From: Demequina lignilytica
GTDB taxonomy: Bacteria > Actinomycetota > Actinomycetes > Actinomycetales > Demequinaceae
Length of the DNA: 64,000 bases
Assembly: GCF_030418305.1 (NCBI RefSeq)
Contig: NZ_JAUHPX010000001.1
Span: forward strand, 62,001-126,000
Direction: 5' to 3'
Part shown: in pieces, positions 7,749 through 16,997 of the stretch
How the letters are laid out: each line of letters starts with the position of its first letter
Position numbering within the stretch: the first letter of the stretch is position 1
The notes under the pieces: model-generated
Databases searched by the model: none
Seen by the model: only the letters and a program-made list of their open reading frames with translations
What the model was told of the DNA's origin: nothing
Position numbers and translations under genes: made by a program

Positions 7749-9506
7749 ATGTCCCGTAACGTCGCCCAGCTGTTCGTCGACACGCTCGTGGATGCCGGGG
7801 TGAGCCGGGTCTGGGGCCTGCCGGGGGACTCGCTCAACGCCTTCGGCGAGGCGATGCGCCGGGACGGTCGGCTCGAGTGGATCCATGTCCGTCATGAGGA
7901 GGTCGCGGCCTTCGCCGCCGGGGCCGATGCGGCCGTGACGGGCGGCCTGGCGGTCGCGGTCGGGTCCTGCGGTCCCGGCAACCTGCACTTCATCAACGGC
8001 CTGTACGACGCTCATCGCAACCGCACCCCGGTGCTCGCGATCGCCTCCCATATCCCGCTCGAGCAGATCGGCTCCGGCTACTTCCAGGAGACGCACCCTC
8101 AGGACCTGTTCCGGGAGTGCAGCGTGTACTCCGAGCTGGTGAGCGACGCCTCCCAGCTGCCGTGGGTCCTCGAGACCGCGATGCGAGCGGCGGTCGAGAA
8201 CGACGACGTCGCGGTGGTGGTCGTCCCGGGCGACGTGTTCTACGCCGACGCCCCCGACCGGCGCCCGTCGGCGCCCATCCGCCGGAGCCGGCCGGTGGTG
8301 GTGCCCAGCGAGGACGAGCTGCGCCGCGCGGCCGAGCTTCTCGACGGCGCCGACAGGGTCACGATCCTGGCGGGCGCAGGGGCGGCGGGCGCCCATGACG
8401 AGGTGGTCGCCCTCGCGGAGCGACTCCAGGCGCCCGTGGTCCACGCCCTGCGCGGCAAGGAGCATCTCGAGCACGACAACCCGTACGACGTGGGCATGAC
8501 CGGCCTGATCGGATTCGCGTCCGGCTACCGGGCGATGCTGCGGGCCGATGCGCTGCTCGTCCTCGGCTCCGACTTCCCCTACCGGCAGTTCTACCCGGAG
8601 GACGCCAGGATCATCCAGGTCGATCTGCGCGGGGAGCGGCTCGGCCGCCGCACCCCCATCGATCTCGGGCTCGTCGGGGACGTGGGTCCGACCGCGACCG
8701 CGCTGGCGCGCCACCTGCGGGCGCGGACCGACGGGGACCATCTGGAGGACTCGCTGCGCCACTACCGCAGGACCCGCAAGGAGCTGGACGCGCTGGCCGA
8801 CGACGACGGCAAGGCCCCGATCCACCCCCAGTACCTCACCCGGCTGGTCTCCGACCGGGCGAAGGACGATGCCGTGTTCACCGCGGACGTGGGCAGTCCG
8901 ACCGTGTGGGCGGCGCGGTATCTCCGGATGACCCGCGACCGCCGGCTCCTCGGCTCCTTCAACCACGGCTCGATGGCCAACGCGCTCCCGCAGGCGCTGG
9001 GCGCCCAGGCCGAGGACCGTGACCGTCAGGTGATCTCGCTCTCCGGGGACGGCGGCCTCGCCATGCTGATGGGGGACCTCATCACCGCGGTCCAGAACCA
9101 CCTGCCCGTCAAGGTGGTCGTGTACGACAACGCCTCCCTGAACTTCGTCGAGCTCGAGATGAAGGCGGCCGGCCTGCCGACCTACGCCACCAGCCTCGAG
9201 AACCCGGACTTCGCCGCCGTCGCGCGGGCCATGGGGATGACCGGCATCCGCGTCGAGGACCCGGCGGATCTGCCCGACGCGGTCGATCGCCTGCTCGCGG
9301 CCGATGGACCCGCGCTTCTCGACGTGGTCTGCGCGCGCGAGGAGCTCGCGCTGCCACCGGCGATCGAGGCCGCGCAGGCCAAGGGCTTCGCGCTCTGGGC
9401 GCTGCGCACCGTCATGAGCGGGCGCGGCGACGAGCTGCTCGACCTGGCCGACACGAACCTGTGGCGCCGGCTCACCTCCCGAGGAGGCGCGATCCCCGCC
9501 CGGTGA
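7749..9506 (+). CDS. poxB: Pyruvate dehydrogenase (quinone) / pyruvate oxidase
   Basis: This 585-residue thiamine-diphosphate enzyme oxidises pyruvate to acetate and CO2 and passes electrons via FAD to the membrane quinone pool. The N-terminal TPP domain has WGLPGDSLNAF and the conserved Glu in RHEEVAAFAAGADA, followed by a central FAD domain. The C-terminal TPP domain has the metal-binding SGDGGLAMLMGDL...YDN signature near residues 432-460. The tail beyond about residue 550 matches the membrane-associating extension of PoxB. The start has GAGGAG 6 nt upstream. It is divergent from a TetR gene that may regulate it. Confidence 0.92.
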   Translation: MSRNVAQLFVDTLVDAGVSRVWGLPGDSLNAFGEAMRRDGRLEWIHVRHEEVAAFAAGADAAVTGGLAVAVGSCGPGNLHFINGLYDAHRNRTPVLAIASHIPLEQIGSGYFQETHPQDLFRECSVYSELVSDASQLPWVLETAMRAAVENDDVAVVVVPGDVFYADAPDRRPSAPIRRSRPVVVPSEDELRRAAELLDGADRVTILAGAGAAGAHDEVVALAERLQAPVVHALRGKEHLEHDNPYDVGMTGLIGFASGYRAMLRADALLVLGSDFPYRQFYPEDARIIQVDLRGERLGRRTPIDLGLVGDVGPTATALARHLRARTDGDHLEDSLRHYRRTRKELDALADDDGKAPIHPQYLTRLVSDRAKDDAVFTADVGSPTVWAARYLRMTRDRRLLGSFNHGSMANALPQALGAQAEDRDRQVISLSGDGGLAMLMGDLITAVQNHLPVKVVVYDNASLNFVELEMKAAGLPTYATSLENPDFAAVARAMGMTGIRVEDPADLPDAVDRLLAADGPALLDVVCAREELALPPAIEAAQAKGFALWALRTVMSGRGDELLDLADTNLWRRLTSRGGAIPAR

Positions 9507-9567
9507 TCCGACGGCGACGCGGGCGGCAGAATGGTGCCGTCCCGCCGTCCTCGACCAGGAGCGACCC

Positions 9568-10785
9568 ATGTCCGACCTGACCATCGCCACCACCACGTCC
9601 GGCTCCCTGCCGCGCACGCCCGCGCTCGTCGCCGCCACCGCGGCGCTCGAGCTGGCCGACGACGGCTTCACCCTGATCCAGACGGACGAGTACCGCGAGC
9701 TCGCGGCGGCGGCCGTGGTCGACCTCGTGCGTCGCCAGGTGGACGCGGGGATCACGCTCGTCGGCGACGGCGAGTACGGCAAGGCCATGACCGCCGCGCA
9801 CGACTTCGGCGCATGGTGGTCGTACTCGTTCCAGCGCACCGCCGGGCTCGCCCTGCCGCCCGCGGATGCTGCGCCGCCCGCGCCGGTGCGCTCGACCCCC
9901 GGCGACATCCGGCTCACCACCATGCAGGACCGGCGGGACTGGGTCCGGTTCGCGGAGGCGTACTTCGATCCGACCTCCGGTGTGCTGATGGGCGAGCCCC
10001 CGTTCTGGCCCATGGCGGTCGGCCCGCTGTCCTACCGCGGTCACGACGCGATCGCGGCGGATGTCGCGCACCTGCGCGCCGGCCTCGACGCCGCGGGCCT
10101 GGACACCGGGTTCCTCACGTCGCTCGCGCCGGGCAGCGCGGCCCGCATCGGAAACACGTACTTCGCGTCCGAGGAGGAGCATATCTGGGCGTGGGCCGAC
10201 GTGATGCGCGAGGAGTACCGCGCGATCGTCGAGGCCGGGCTGATCGTGCAGATCGACGACCCGTCGCTGGCCGAGAGCTGGGACCAGATCAACCCCGAGC
10301 CGTCGGTCGCGGACTACCGCGCCTTCCTCCGGACCCGGATCGACGCCATCAACCACGCGATCGCGGGCCTGCCTCGCGACCAGGTGCGCATCCACGTGTG
10401 CTGGGGCTCGTGGCACGGCCCGCACACCACGGACCTCGAGCTGCGGCACATCGTCGACCTGGTCGCCGAGATCGACGCGGCCGAGATCTCCTTCGAGGCG
10501 GGCAACGTCCGCCACGAGCACGAGTGGAAGGTGTGGCGCGACGTGTCGCTGCCCGCGGGCACGCGGCTGCTCCCGGGCGTGGTCAGCCATGCCACGAACG
10601 TGGTCGAGCACCCGGATCTGGTCGCCGACCGGATCGTGCGGTTCGCTGAGATCGTCGGTCCGGAGAACGTCATCGCCTCGACCGACTGCGGCCTCGGCGG
10701 CAGGGTCCACCCGCAGATCGCCTGGGCGAAGCTCGAGTCCCTCGGCGAAGGGGCGCGCCGCGCCGCCGCGCTGCTCGACGGCTGA
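9568..10785 (+). CDS. Cobalamin-independent methionine synthase II-like protein
   Basis: The 405-residue protein belongs to the MetE C-terminal domain (UROD/MetE-like) superfamily, which transfers methyl groups onto zinc-activated thiols. The probable zinc ligands are visible in HVCWGSWHG (about residues 275-283) and STDCGLGG (about 371-378). TSGSLPRTP at the N-terminus and GDGEYGK near residue 66 fit the same family. It lacks the N-terminal MetE domain, as is normal for the stand-alone type II proteins, whose substrates are often unknown. AGGAG precedes the ATG. It starts 61 bp after poxB. Confidence 0.8.
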   Translation: MSDLTIATTTSGSLPRTPALVAATAALELADDGFTLIQTDEYRELAAAAVVDLVRRQVDAGITLVGDGEYGKAMTAAHDFGAWWSYSFQRTAGLALPPADAAPPAPVRSTPGDIRLTTMQDRRDWVRFAEAYFDPTSGVLMGEPPFWPMAVGPLSYRGHDAIAADVAHLRAGLDAAGLDTGFLTSLAPGSAARIGNTYFASEEEHIWAWADVMREEYRAIVEAGLIVQIDDPSLAESWDQINPEPSVADYRAFLRTRIDAINHAIAGLPRDQVRIHVCWGSWHGPHTTDLELRHIVDLVAEIDAAEISFEAGNVRHEHEWKVWRDVSLPAGTRLLPGVVSHATNVVEHPDLVADRIVRFAEIVGPENVIASTDCGLGGRVHPQIAWAKLESLGEGARRAAALLDG

Positions 10786-10794
10786 CGGACCCCG

Positions 10795-12432
10795 TCAGGC
10801 GGCCGGCACCTCCCTGTCGGCTCCCGCATCGTCCCGCCGTCGCGTGCCGCCGAGGGAGAACGACGCGGCGAGGCCGATCATCAGGAACCCCGCCGCGGTG
10901 AAGGCCGCGTACCGGGTGCCGTCCGAGAACGCCTCCTGGGCGGCCTGTCCTGCCTCCGCGGTCGCGGGGTCGGCGACCAGGCCCGCGATCGCTGCGCCGG
11001 CCGAGTCGACCACCGCGGTCACCACCTGGTCCGCCTGCGCGGCGGAGACCCCGGCAGTCTCGAGCCGGTCGCCCAGGACCGCACCGGTCGACGTGAACAG
11101 GACCGTGCCGAGGATCGCGACGCCGAGCGCCGAGCCCACCTGGCGCGACGTCGACTGGGTGCCGGAGCCCTGGCCTGACATCTCGACGGGGACGTCCTGC
11201 AGGATCACGCCCGTCAGCTGCGCGGTGGCGAGCCCGACTCCCATCCCGTAGACGAGCAGGGCGGGCACCAACCAGCCCCAGTGCGCCTCGGGCCGCACCA
11301 CCAGCCCGGTCCACACCACGCCGGCGATCTCCAGCGCGAGGCCTGCCCGCACCACCGCCACCGGCGCCACCCGGCCCGCCATCGCTCCGGCGAATCCGCT
11401 CGCGAGGAACGAGCCGCCGGCCAGCGCCAGCAGGATGAACCCGGTCTGCAGCGCGTCGAACCCCAGCACGAACTGCAGCCAGAGCGGCAGCGACAGGATG
11501 ATCCCGAACTCTCCGAGGGACACCACCAGCGCCGCCACATTGCCGTTGCGGAAGGAGTGGATGTCGAACAGGCTGAGCTCCAGCAGCGTGGGACGCCCGG
11601 CGCGGGAGCGGGCTCGGGCCCACACCAGCGAGGCGACAGCCGCGGCGAGCGAGATGCCGAAGGCGACCGGGATGGGGGACAGCGCGAACGGCCACGCGAA
11701 GGAGCCGGCCGTGAAGGTCTGGGTCGCGGTCCACCAGCCGTAGGTGCGGCCCTCGATCAGGCCGAACACGAGCGTGCCGAACAGCACCACCGAGAGCGCC
11801 GCGCCCACGACATCGATCCCGCGCCTGGCGGCCTCGCGCGACTCCGGCACCGTCGCGAGGACCCCGGCCACGATCAGGATGCCCAGCGGCAGGTTGATGC
11901 CGAACGCCCACCTCCAGGAGAAGTCCGTGGTGAGCCACCCGCCGAGCAGCGGCCCGACGGCGGCCATGCCACCGATGGTCGACCCCCACACCGCGAATGC
12001 GATCGCTCGCTCGCGACCGCGGAACGTCGCGTTGAGCAGCGAGAGCGTGGTGGGCAGGATCATCGCGCCGCCGACTCCCTGGACGAAGCGGGACGCGATC
12101 AGCAGCTCGCCGCTCGGCGCCGTGGCGGCGAGCAGGGAGGACACCGTGAAGATCGCGACGCCGACCAGCAGCAGCCGCCGTCGGCCGAAGCGATCCGCCA
12201 TCGCACCGAACAGCAGCAGCAGCGACGCGAACACCAGGGTGTACGCCTCCTGGACCCACTGGACCTCGGTGGAGTCGATCCCCAGGTCATCCACGATGGA
12301 CGGGATCGCGACGTTGACGATGGTGGAGTCGACGATGATGAGCGCGACGGCCACGCTGATGAACACCAGCGCGGCCCAGCGGCGCCGTCCGGATGCGGGG
12401 GGCGGGGTGGAGGTCACCGCCCCAGTCAACAC
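10795..12432 (-). CDS. MFS transporter, DHA2 (EmrB/QacA) family
   Basis: This 545-residue integral membrane protein has the 14-helix DHA2 drug:H+ antiporter layout. The first helix carries VDSTIVNVAIPSI (motif D1-like), and the loop after the second helix has GAMADRFGRRRLL (motif A). GSFLASGFAG and later glycine-rich helices complete the fold. An exporter role is likely; the substrate is unknown. The GTG at 12432 is used; another GTG at 12417 is possible. It follows the decarboxylase gene by 16 bp on the same strand, so the two may be co-expressed. Confidence 0.88.
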   Translation of the reverse strand: MLTGAVTSTPPPASGRRRWAALVFISVAVALIIVDSTIVNVAIPSIVDDLGIDSTEVQWVQEAYTLVFASLLLLFGAMADRFGRRRLLLVGVAIFTVSSLLAATAPSGELLIASRFVQGVGGAMILPTTLSLLNATFRGRERAIAFAVWGSTIGGMAAVGPLLGGWLTTDFSWRWAFGINLPLGILIVAGVLATVPESREAARRGIDVVGAALSVVLFGTLVFGLIEGRTYGWWTATQTFTAGSFAWPFALSPIPVAFGISLAAAVASLVWARARSRAGRPTLLELSLFDIHSFRNGNVAALVVSLGEFGIILSLPLWLQFVLGFDALQTGFILLALAGGSFLASGFAGAMAGRVAPVAVVRAGLALEIAGVVWTGLVVRPEAHWGWLVPALLVYGMGVGLATAQLTGVILQDVPVEMSGQGSGTQSTSRQVGSALGVAILGTVLFTSTGAVLGDRLETAGVSAAQADQVVTAVVDSAGAAIAGLVADPATAEAGQAAQEAFSDGTRYAAFTAAGFLMIGLAASFSLGGTRRRDDAGADREVPAA

Positions 12433-12448
12433 CCCCGGACGGGGGGCG

Positions 12449-13870
12449 TCAGGCAGCGCGGTCGGCGCGCGCCTCGACCAGCGTGTCGAGGATCGAGCAC
12501 AGCAGGTCGAACGAGGTCTGCGGGTTCACGATCGCGAACCGCAGCACCGGCTCGCCGTCGTGGGAGCTGGGGACGACGAACGCATGCTGCCTCTCGAGCA
12601 GGCGCTCCGACCAGCGGCCGTAGTCCTCGGACGCCCAGCCGTCGACGCGGAACACCACGACCGAGAGCTGGGGCTCGCGGACCAGCGTGAGCCCGGGTCG
12701 TGCGGCGATCTCGTCGGCGATGCGCCGCGCGAGGGCGATGCCGTAGCCGATGGCGGAGCGGTACTCCTCGGTGCCGTAGGTCGCGAGCGAGAACCACAGC
12801 GGGAGCCCGCGGGCGCGTCGGGTGAGCTGGACGGCGAGGTCGGAAGGGTTCACCATCCCCCCGTCGGCGAGGGTGTCCAGGTACTCCGCGTGCTGGGTGT
12901 GCGCCCGGAGGGCAGCGCGCGGGTCGCGGTAGATCAACGCGCAGGCATCGAAGGGCGCGAAGAGCCACTTGTGGGGGTCGACGATCACGGAGTCGGCGCG
13001 CTCGACGCCCCGGTACGCGGGGCGCATCTCCTCGACCAGCATCCCCGCGAGGCCGTAGGCGCCGTCGACGTGCAGCCAGACGTCGCGCGCGTGGACCGCG
13101 TCGGCGATCCCGCCGATGTCGTCGATGATCCCGAAGTTGGTGGTGCCCGCCGTGGCGACCACCGCGAAGACCGCCTCGCCGTGCTCGTCGAGCGCGCGCT
13201 CGACCGCGTCCGCGTGGAGGCGGCCGTCGGCACCCGGGCGGATCCCGACCACGTCGATGTCCATCACGGACGCCGCCGACGCGATCGAGGAGTGGGACTC
13301 GGCGCTGCAGACGACCACCCACCGTGACGGGTTCGGCCTCCCGGCCGCCGCGTTGCGCCGCCGAGCCACGTCCCGGGCCGCCACCAGGGCGGACAGGTTG
13401 CCGATGGTGCCGCCCTGCACGAAGACGCCGCCGGCCTCCGGCGGCAGGCCGAACTCCTCGGCGAGCCACGCGATCACCTCGTTCTCCGCGTACACGGCGC
13501 CGGCGCCCTCGAGCCAGGAGCCGCCGTAGATCGAGGAGGCGGAGACGATCAGGTCGAACGCGATGGACGCCTTGCTCGGGGCGGACGGGATGAAGGAGAG
13601 GTATCCGGGATGGTCCGTCGACAGGCAGGTCGGCGCGAGCTCCTGGTCCCAGAGCCGCAGCGCCTCCTCGGCCCCGATCCCGGTGCGGGTGATCGAGCCG
13701 GAGGCACGAAGCGCGAGCCGCTCGGGTGAGTCGGGGAGGTCGAGAGGGATGTCCTGCCAGAGCGCGCGGCGGCGCGAGTAGTCGATCACGGACTCGACGA
13801 TCCGCCGCGCCTCCTCGGAGATCGCGTGCATCCTCTCGGGCTGTGCGGGACCCACCCCCGTGCTGTTCAC
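12449..13870 (-). CDS. PLP-dependent group II amino-acid decarboxylase
   Basis: The 473-residue protein matches the aromatic-L-amino-acid/glutamate decarboxylase family. It has the HPGYLSFIPSAP motif, GGTIGNLSALVAAR near residue 155, and the PLP lysine in DPHKWLFAPFD (Lys301). It would release CO2 from an amino acid to give an amine. The GTG start at 13870 is preceded by a TATCCT -10 box at 6 nt (13877-13882), suggesting a leaderless mRNA. The MFS exporter immediately downstream could export the amine or a related compound; that link is inference. Confidence 0.88.
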   Translation of the reverse strand: MNSTGVGPAQPERMHAISEEARRIVESVIDYSRRRALWQDIPLDLPDSPERLALRASGSITRTGIGAEEALRLWDQELAPTCLSTDHPGYLSFIPSAPSKASIAFDLIVSASSIYGGSWLEGAGAVYAENEVIAWLAEEFGLPPEAGGVFVQGGTIGNLSALVAARDVARRRNAAAGRPNPSRWVVVCSAESHSSIASAASVMDIDVVGIRPGADGRLHADAVERALDEHGEAVFAVVATAGTTNFGIIDDIGGIADAVHARDVWLHVDGAYGLAGMLVEEMRPAYRGVERADSVIVDPHKWLFAPFDACALIYRDPRAALRAHTQHAEYLDTLADGGMVNPSDLAVQLTRRARGLPLWFSLATYGTEEYRSAIGYGIALARRIADEIAARPGLTLVREPQLSVVVFRVDGWASEDYGRWSERLLERQHAFVVPSSHDGEPVLRFAIVNPQTSFDLLCSILDTLVEARADRAA

Positions 13871-13891
13871 GGGAACAGGATAGGCGGCTCC

Positions 13892-14995
13892 CTACGCGTG
13901 AACCGCGCGCGAAACCTCCGCATCATGCCCAGATGCATGCGTTGGGAAGGCCTCGTGCGACGTTTGCGTGCGTCGAAGCCGCGGTGCGAACACGATCGCC
14001 CTCTGGACGGCGAAGGAGATGGCGAAGAGCACCAGGTCGGTGGCGACCTTGGCGGCCAGCAGCGGGATCCCGAGCGCGGTGAGGCCGGCGACGCCCGCGT
14101 ACCCGGCCACGAGCAGCGCCGCCGCGAGCACCGTGTAGCGCGCCAGCTGAGGGAGCACGCGACCGTCCGAGCGGAACACCGCGCGGCGGTTGAGGGCGAA
14201 GTTGGTGCCCGCGCTGAGCACCCTGGCCCCGGCGAGCGCCACCGCCAGGTTGCCGGTGGCCGCGTGGAGCACGAGGAGCGCGGCGGTGTCCACGCCGAAC
14301 GCGACCAGCGACGACGCGGCGAACGTGGCGACCGGCGCCAGGACGCGGAGCGAGTCCGCCAGGGGCCGGAAGTGTGACGACGCGTTCCCGTCCAGGTAGA
14401 CCGTCTCGATCGGCACCTCGACGAGCGCGATCCCCCGGCGCGTCGCCTCGAGCAGCACGCGGAGCTCGTAGGCGAAGCGCTCGCCCGGGACGCCGCGAGC
14501 CCACCGCAGCAGGCCCGGTGGGATCGCCCGCAGTCCCGTCTGCGTGTCGGCGATGCGGGCACCCGCGGCCACGCGCACGAGCGCCGATGTCGCCCTGTTG
14601 CCCACACGGGAGCGCAGCGGTACCTCGCCGACGAAGGCCCGTGAGCCCAGGACGATCGCGTCGGGCTCGCCCGCCGCCAGCCGCCGGACGGCCTCCGCCC
14701 CCACCGCGCGGATGTCGCGGGCGGTGTGCTGGCCGTCGCTGTCCGCGCAGACCACGATGTGTCCGGGGGCGTGGCGCTCGGCCCAGGCGAATCCGGTGCG
14801 CAGCGCCGCTGCCTTCCCGAGGTTGCGAGGGTGACGGAGCACCACCGCGCCAGCCTCGCCGGCGCCGTCGAACACCGGGGTGAACGCGGGTCCGGAGCCG
14901 TCGTCCACCACCAGCACGGGCCATGAGACGGACAGCGAGCGCACGAGCGCGACCAGCCGGGTGTCCGGCTCGTACGCGGGGATCAGGATCCACAT
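13892..14995 (-). CDS. Fusion: family 2 glycosyltransferase + GtrA-like membrane domain
   Basis: Residues 1-220 form a GT2 nucleotide-sugar transferase domain (IPAYEPDTRL, VVDDGSG, and the metal site in ADSDGQH). Residues about 230-350 contain four hydrophobic helices of the GtrA type (FAASSLVAFGVDTAALLVL; NFALNRRAVFRS), which in other bacteria help move undecaprenyl-phosphate sugars across the membrane. The fusion would both make and flip a lipid-linked sugar for a surface glycan. It starts 4 bp after the stop of the phosphodiester glycosidase gene and is probably translationally coupled to it. Confidence 0.87.
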   Translation of the reverse strand: MWILIPAYEPDTRLVALVRSLSVSWPVLVVDDGSGPAFTPVFDGAGEAGAVVLRHPRNLGKAAALRTGFAWAERHAPGHIVVCADSDGQHTARDIRAVGAEAVRRLAAGEPDAIVLGSRAFVGEVPLRSRVGNRATSALVRVAAGARIADTQTGLRAIPPGLLRWARGVPGERFAYELRVLLEATRRGIALVEVPIETVYLDGNASSHFRPLADSLRVLAPVATFAASSLVAFGVDTAALLVLHAATGNLAVALAGARVLSAGTNFALNRRAVFRSDGRVLPQLARYTVLAAALLVAGYAGVAGLTALGIPLLAAKVATDLVLFAISFAVQRAIVFAPRLRRTQTSHEAFPTHASGHDAEVSRAVHA

Positions 14996-14999
14996 GGCG

Positions 15000-15995
15000 T
15001 CACCCGATCCAGAGGATGTCGGAGGTGCCGCGCTCGTTCCCGGAGCCCCCGGGCCAGTTCACCACCTGGCCGTCGCTCACCATGGTCGAGCTGCCGCCGC
15101 CGTCGAGGTTGTACGCCTCGGTGGCGCCCAGGCCCGCCATGATCTCGGCCAGCTCGGTGAGGGTCACGCCGGCGCTCGAGTCGGAGCGTCCGTCGACCAC
15201 GACGAACACGTAGTGGTTCGCGGAGATCATCCCGATCGCGGTCCGCGGCTGGTCGCCCTGGATGGAGTGGTTCCCGACGTTGGTGTCGACCTCGACCGAC
15301 TCGATGCCGTCCACGATCGCCCCGTCGTCGACGAGCGCGGGGCCGAAGGACAGGGTCAGCCACGCGCCGGCATCCACCAGCTCCTGCGCGGTGGTGGCGG
15401 TCTCGTCGTAGATCTCCATGGTGCCGTCGGCGTAGATCACAGCGCCTGTGCGCGCGCCCTCGTCGCGGTAGATCACGCCGTTGCGGATCTCGATGCCGGT
15501 GTCGCGGAAGCCGTAGTAGTCGCCGTTGATCGCGAAGGACGCGCCGACGCTCTCGGCGATCTCGGACGGGTCGGCGATGATGTTCGTCCCGAACTCGTTG
15601 TTCGCGAACGCGCTCTGCAGCTGGGTGATGTCGTCGAAGGTGACGTCCGCGACGTAGTAGGTCGCCGCATCGTCCCCGGTGCCGTAGGTGTACTGGGTGA
15701 TGGTGACGTCGGCGCCGTCGCTCGTCGAGGTGGACGATGCGGTGGACGTGGTCACGTCGTCGGCGGTGGCCCCCGTGGTCGACGCCTGCTGCGCCGCCTC
15801 GTAGGCGGCGACGTCCGCGATCTCCACATGGTCGATGACGAAGCGGTCGAGCGCCCACGCCGTGATCGATCCGAGGATCAGGAGCAGGACGGCGACGGCG
15901 GCCAGGATCCTCCGGCGCAGTCGGTGGCGACGAGGCGTGGGCGTCGTGACGGGCGGCTCCGGGGGAGCGGCGGGGTGCCAGGTCGGGGCTGTCAT
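15000..15995 (-). CDS. Phosphodiester glycosidase (NAGPA) family, membrane-anchored
   Basis: The 331-residue protein has a short basic cytosolic head, one signal-anchor helix (about residues 28-50), a Thr/Ser/Ala-rich linker (about 65-95), and an extracytoplasmic NAGPA domain. Diagnostic motifs are SFAINGDYYGFRD and the terminal YNLDGGGSSTMV. The family cleaves sugar-phosphodiester bonds, as in the human uncovering enzyme and bacterial exopolysaccharide proteins. It lies 4 bp upstream of the GT2-GtrA fusion, so joint action in glycan assembly or trimming is likely. A TACGGT -10 box lies 7 nt before the ATG. Confidence 0.85.
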   Translation of the reverse strand: MTAPTWHPAAPPEPPVTTPTPRRHRLRRRILAAVAVLLLILGSITAWALDRFVIDHVEIADVAAYEAAQQASTTGATADDVTTSTASSTSTSDGADVTITQYTYGTGDDAATYYVADVTFDDITQLQSAFANNEFGTNIIADPSEIAESVGASFAINGDYYGFRDTGIEIRNGVIYRDEGARTGAVIYADGTMEIYDETATTAQELVDAGAWLTLSFGPALVDDGAIVDGIESVEVDTNVGNHSIQGDQPRTAIGMISANHYVFVVVDGRSDSSAGVTLTELAEIMAGLGATEAYNLDGGGSSTMVSDGQVVNWPGGSGNERGTSDILWIG

Positions 15996-16090
15996 GCCAT
16001 CGACCGTAGGAAGCGGAACCCACGATTCGCTGAGGACGGGCCGGGGATCGGCTCGGACACCAGGCACGTTGCCCGGGAGATCGGAGCGGG

Positions 16091-16124
16091 TTCTCAGGGA
16101 ACTCTCGGATCCGGTCCCTAGCGT
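16091..16124 (+). promoter_or_regulatory. Promoter of S1C protease gene with TCTC direct repeats
   Basis: TTCTCAG (16091-16097) and CTCTCGG (16102-16108) form a direct repeat with an 11-bp period, one helical turn, ending 10 bp before a TAGCGT -10 box (16119-16124). The start codon follows that box by 7 nt, so the transcript is probably leaderless. Tandem repeats with this period just upstream of the -35 region are typical of OmpR/PhoB-family response-regulator sites. In mycobacteria MprA binds comparable repeats before the pepD protease gene; the parallel is inference. Confidence 0.45.
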
Positions 16125-16131
16125 CCTGGCC

Positions 16132-16923
16132 ATGACCCGTTCGCCCGTCCTCGCCCGCCGCCCGCTGCGCCTGATCGCCGTCGCGGCTGCCGCGATGCTC
16201 GCCCTCGCGCTCGTGCTCGGTGCCGCCTTCATGGGCGCCCGCCTCGCGACCGCGGAGGCCGACGCCGCCGCGCCCTCGGCCGCGGCGTCCGCCGCTGCGG
16301 CGGAGGACGCGGAGGAGCCGACCGTCGCGGACGTCTACGCGCTGGTCGCGCCCTCCGTCGTGGTGGTCGAGACGGGCGAGTCGACCGGCAGCGGGGTGGT
16401 CGTGAACGCCGACGGCTCGATCATGACGGCGCTGCACGTGGTCGACGGGGCCTCATCCATCACGGTGACGTTCTCCGACGGCACGCAGGCGAGCGCCTCG
16501 GTGGCATCCACGGACGAGTCTCAGGACCTCGCCACGCTCACGCCGGACGCGTTGCCCGAGGTGGTGGTGCCCGCGACCCTGGGCGGCGGCCTCGACGTGG
16601 GTGACGCCGTGCTCGCGATCGGCACCCCGCTGGGCCTCGCGTGGTCGGCGTCGTCCGGCATCGTGTCCGGCCTCGACCGCACCTTCGACGCCGACGGCAC
16701 GGAGCTGGCCGGGCTGATCCAGTTCGACGCCGCCGTGAACCCCGGCAGCTCGGGGGGACCGCTGGTCGACTCCGACGGCACGGTCGTGGGGATCGTGGTC
16801 GCGCTGCTCACCACTGGTGACGACGACACCTTCGCGGGCGTGGGCCTCGCCGTCCCCATCCAGTCCGCGCTCGCCGGCTCCGGCGAGGACGGCGAGCCCG
16901 GCGACGGCGGGCCCCAGCAGTGA
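16132..16923 (+). CDS. S1C-type trypsin-like serine protease, secreted/anchored, no PDZ
   Basis: The 263-residue protein has an N-terminal hydrophobic helix (about residues 13-38), an Ala-rich linker, then a DegP-like protease domain. The triad is visible as His102 (MTALHVVDG), Asp132 (DESQDLATL) and Ser207 (NPGSSGGPL). It ends shortly after the second barrel with an acidic GEDGEPGDGG tail and lacks the PDZ domain usual in DegP/HtrA. It probably acts outside the membrane in envelope stress. It is 74 bp upstream of moxR and may open that operon. Confidence 0.88.
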   Translation: MTRSPVLARRPLRLIAVAAAAMLALALVLGAAFMGARLATAEADAAAPSAAASAAAAEDAEEPTVADVYALVAPSVVVVETGESTGSGVVVNADGSIMTALHVVDGASSITVTFSDGTQASASVASTDESQDLATLTPDALPEVVVPATLGGGLDVGDAVLAIGTPLGLAWSASSGIVSGLDRTFDADGTELAGLIQFDAAVNPGSSGGPLVDSDGTVVGIVVALLTTGDDDTFAGVGLAVPIQSALAGSGEDGEPGDGGPQQ

Positions 16924-16997
16924 CCATCCCCGATCCGCACCCCCTCCACCCCTCGACCCCTCCCATCACCGCATCGTCCGACCGGAAGGACACCCCC

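Noticed and set aside
12432..12446. CCCCCGGACGGGGG hairpin between the decarboxylase and MFS genes
   Set aside because: It is short and GC-only, overlaps the MFS start region, and such repeats are frequent at this base composition, so it is not called a terminator.
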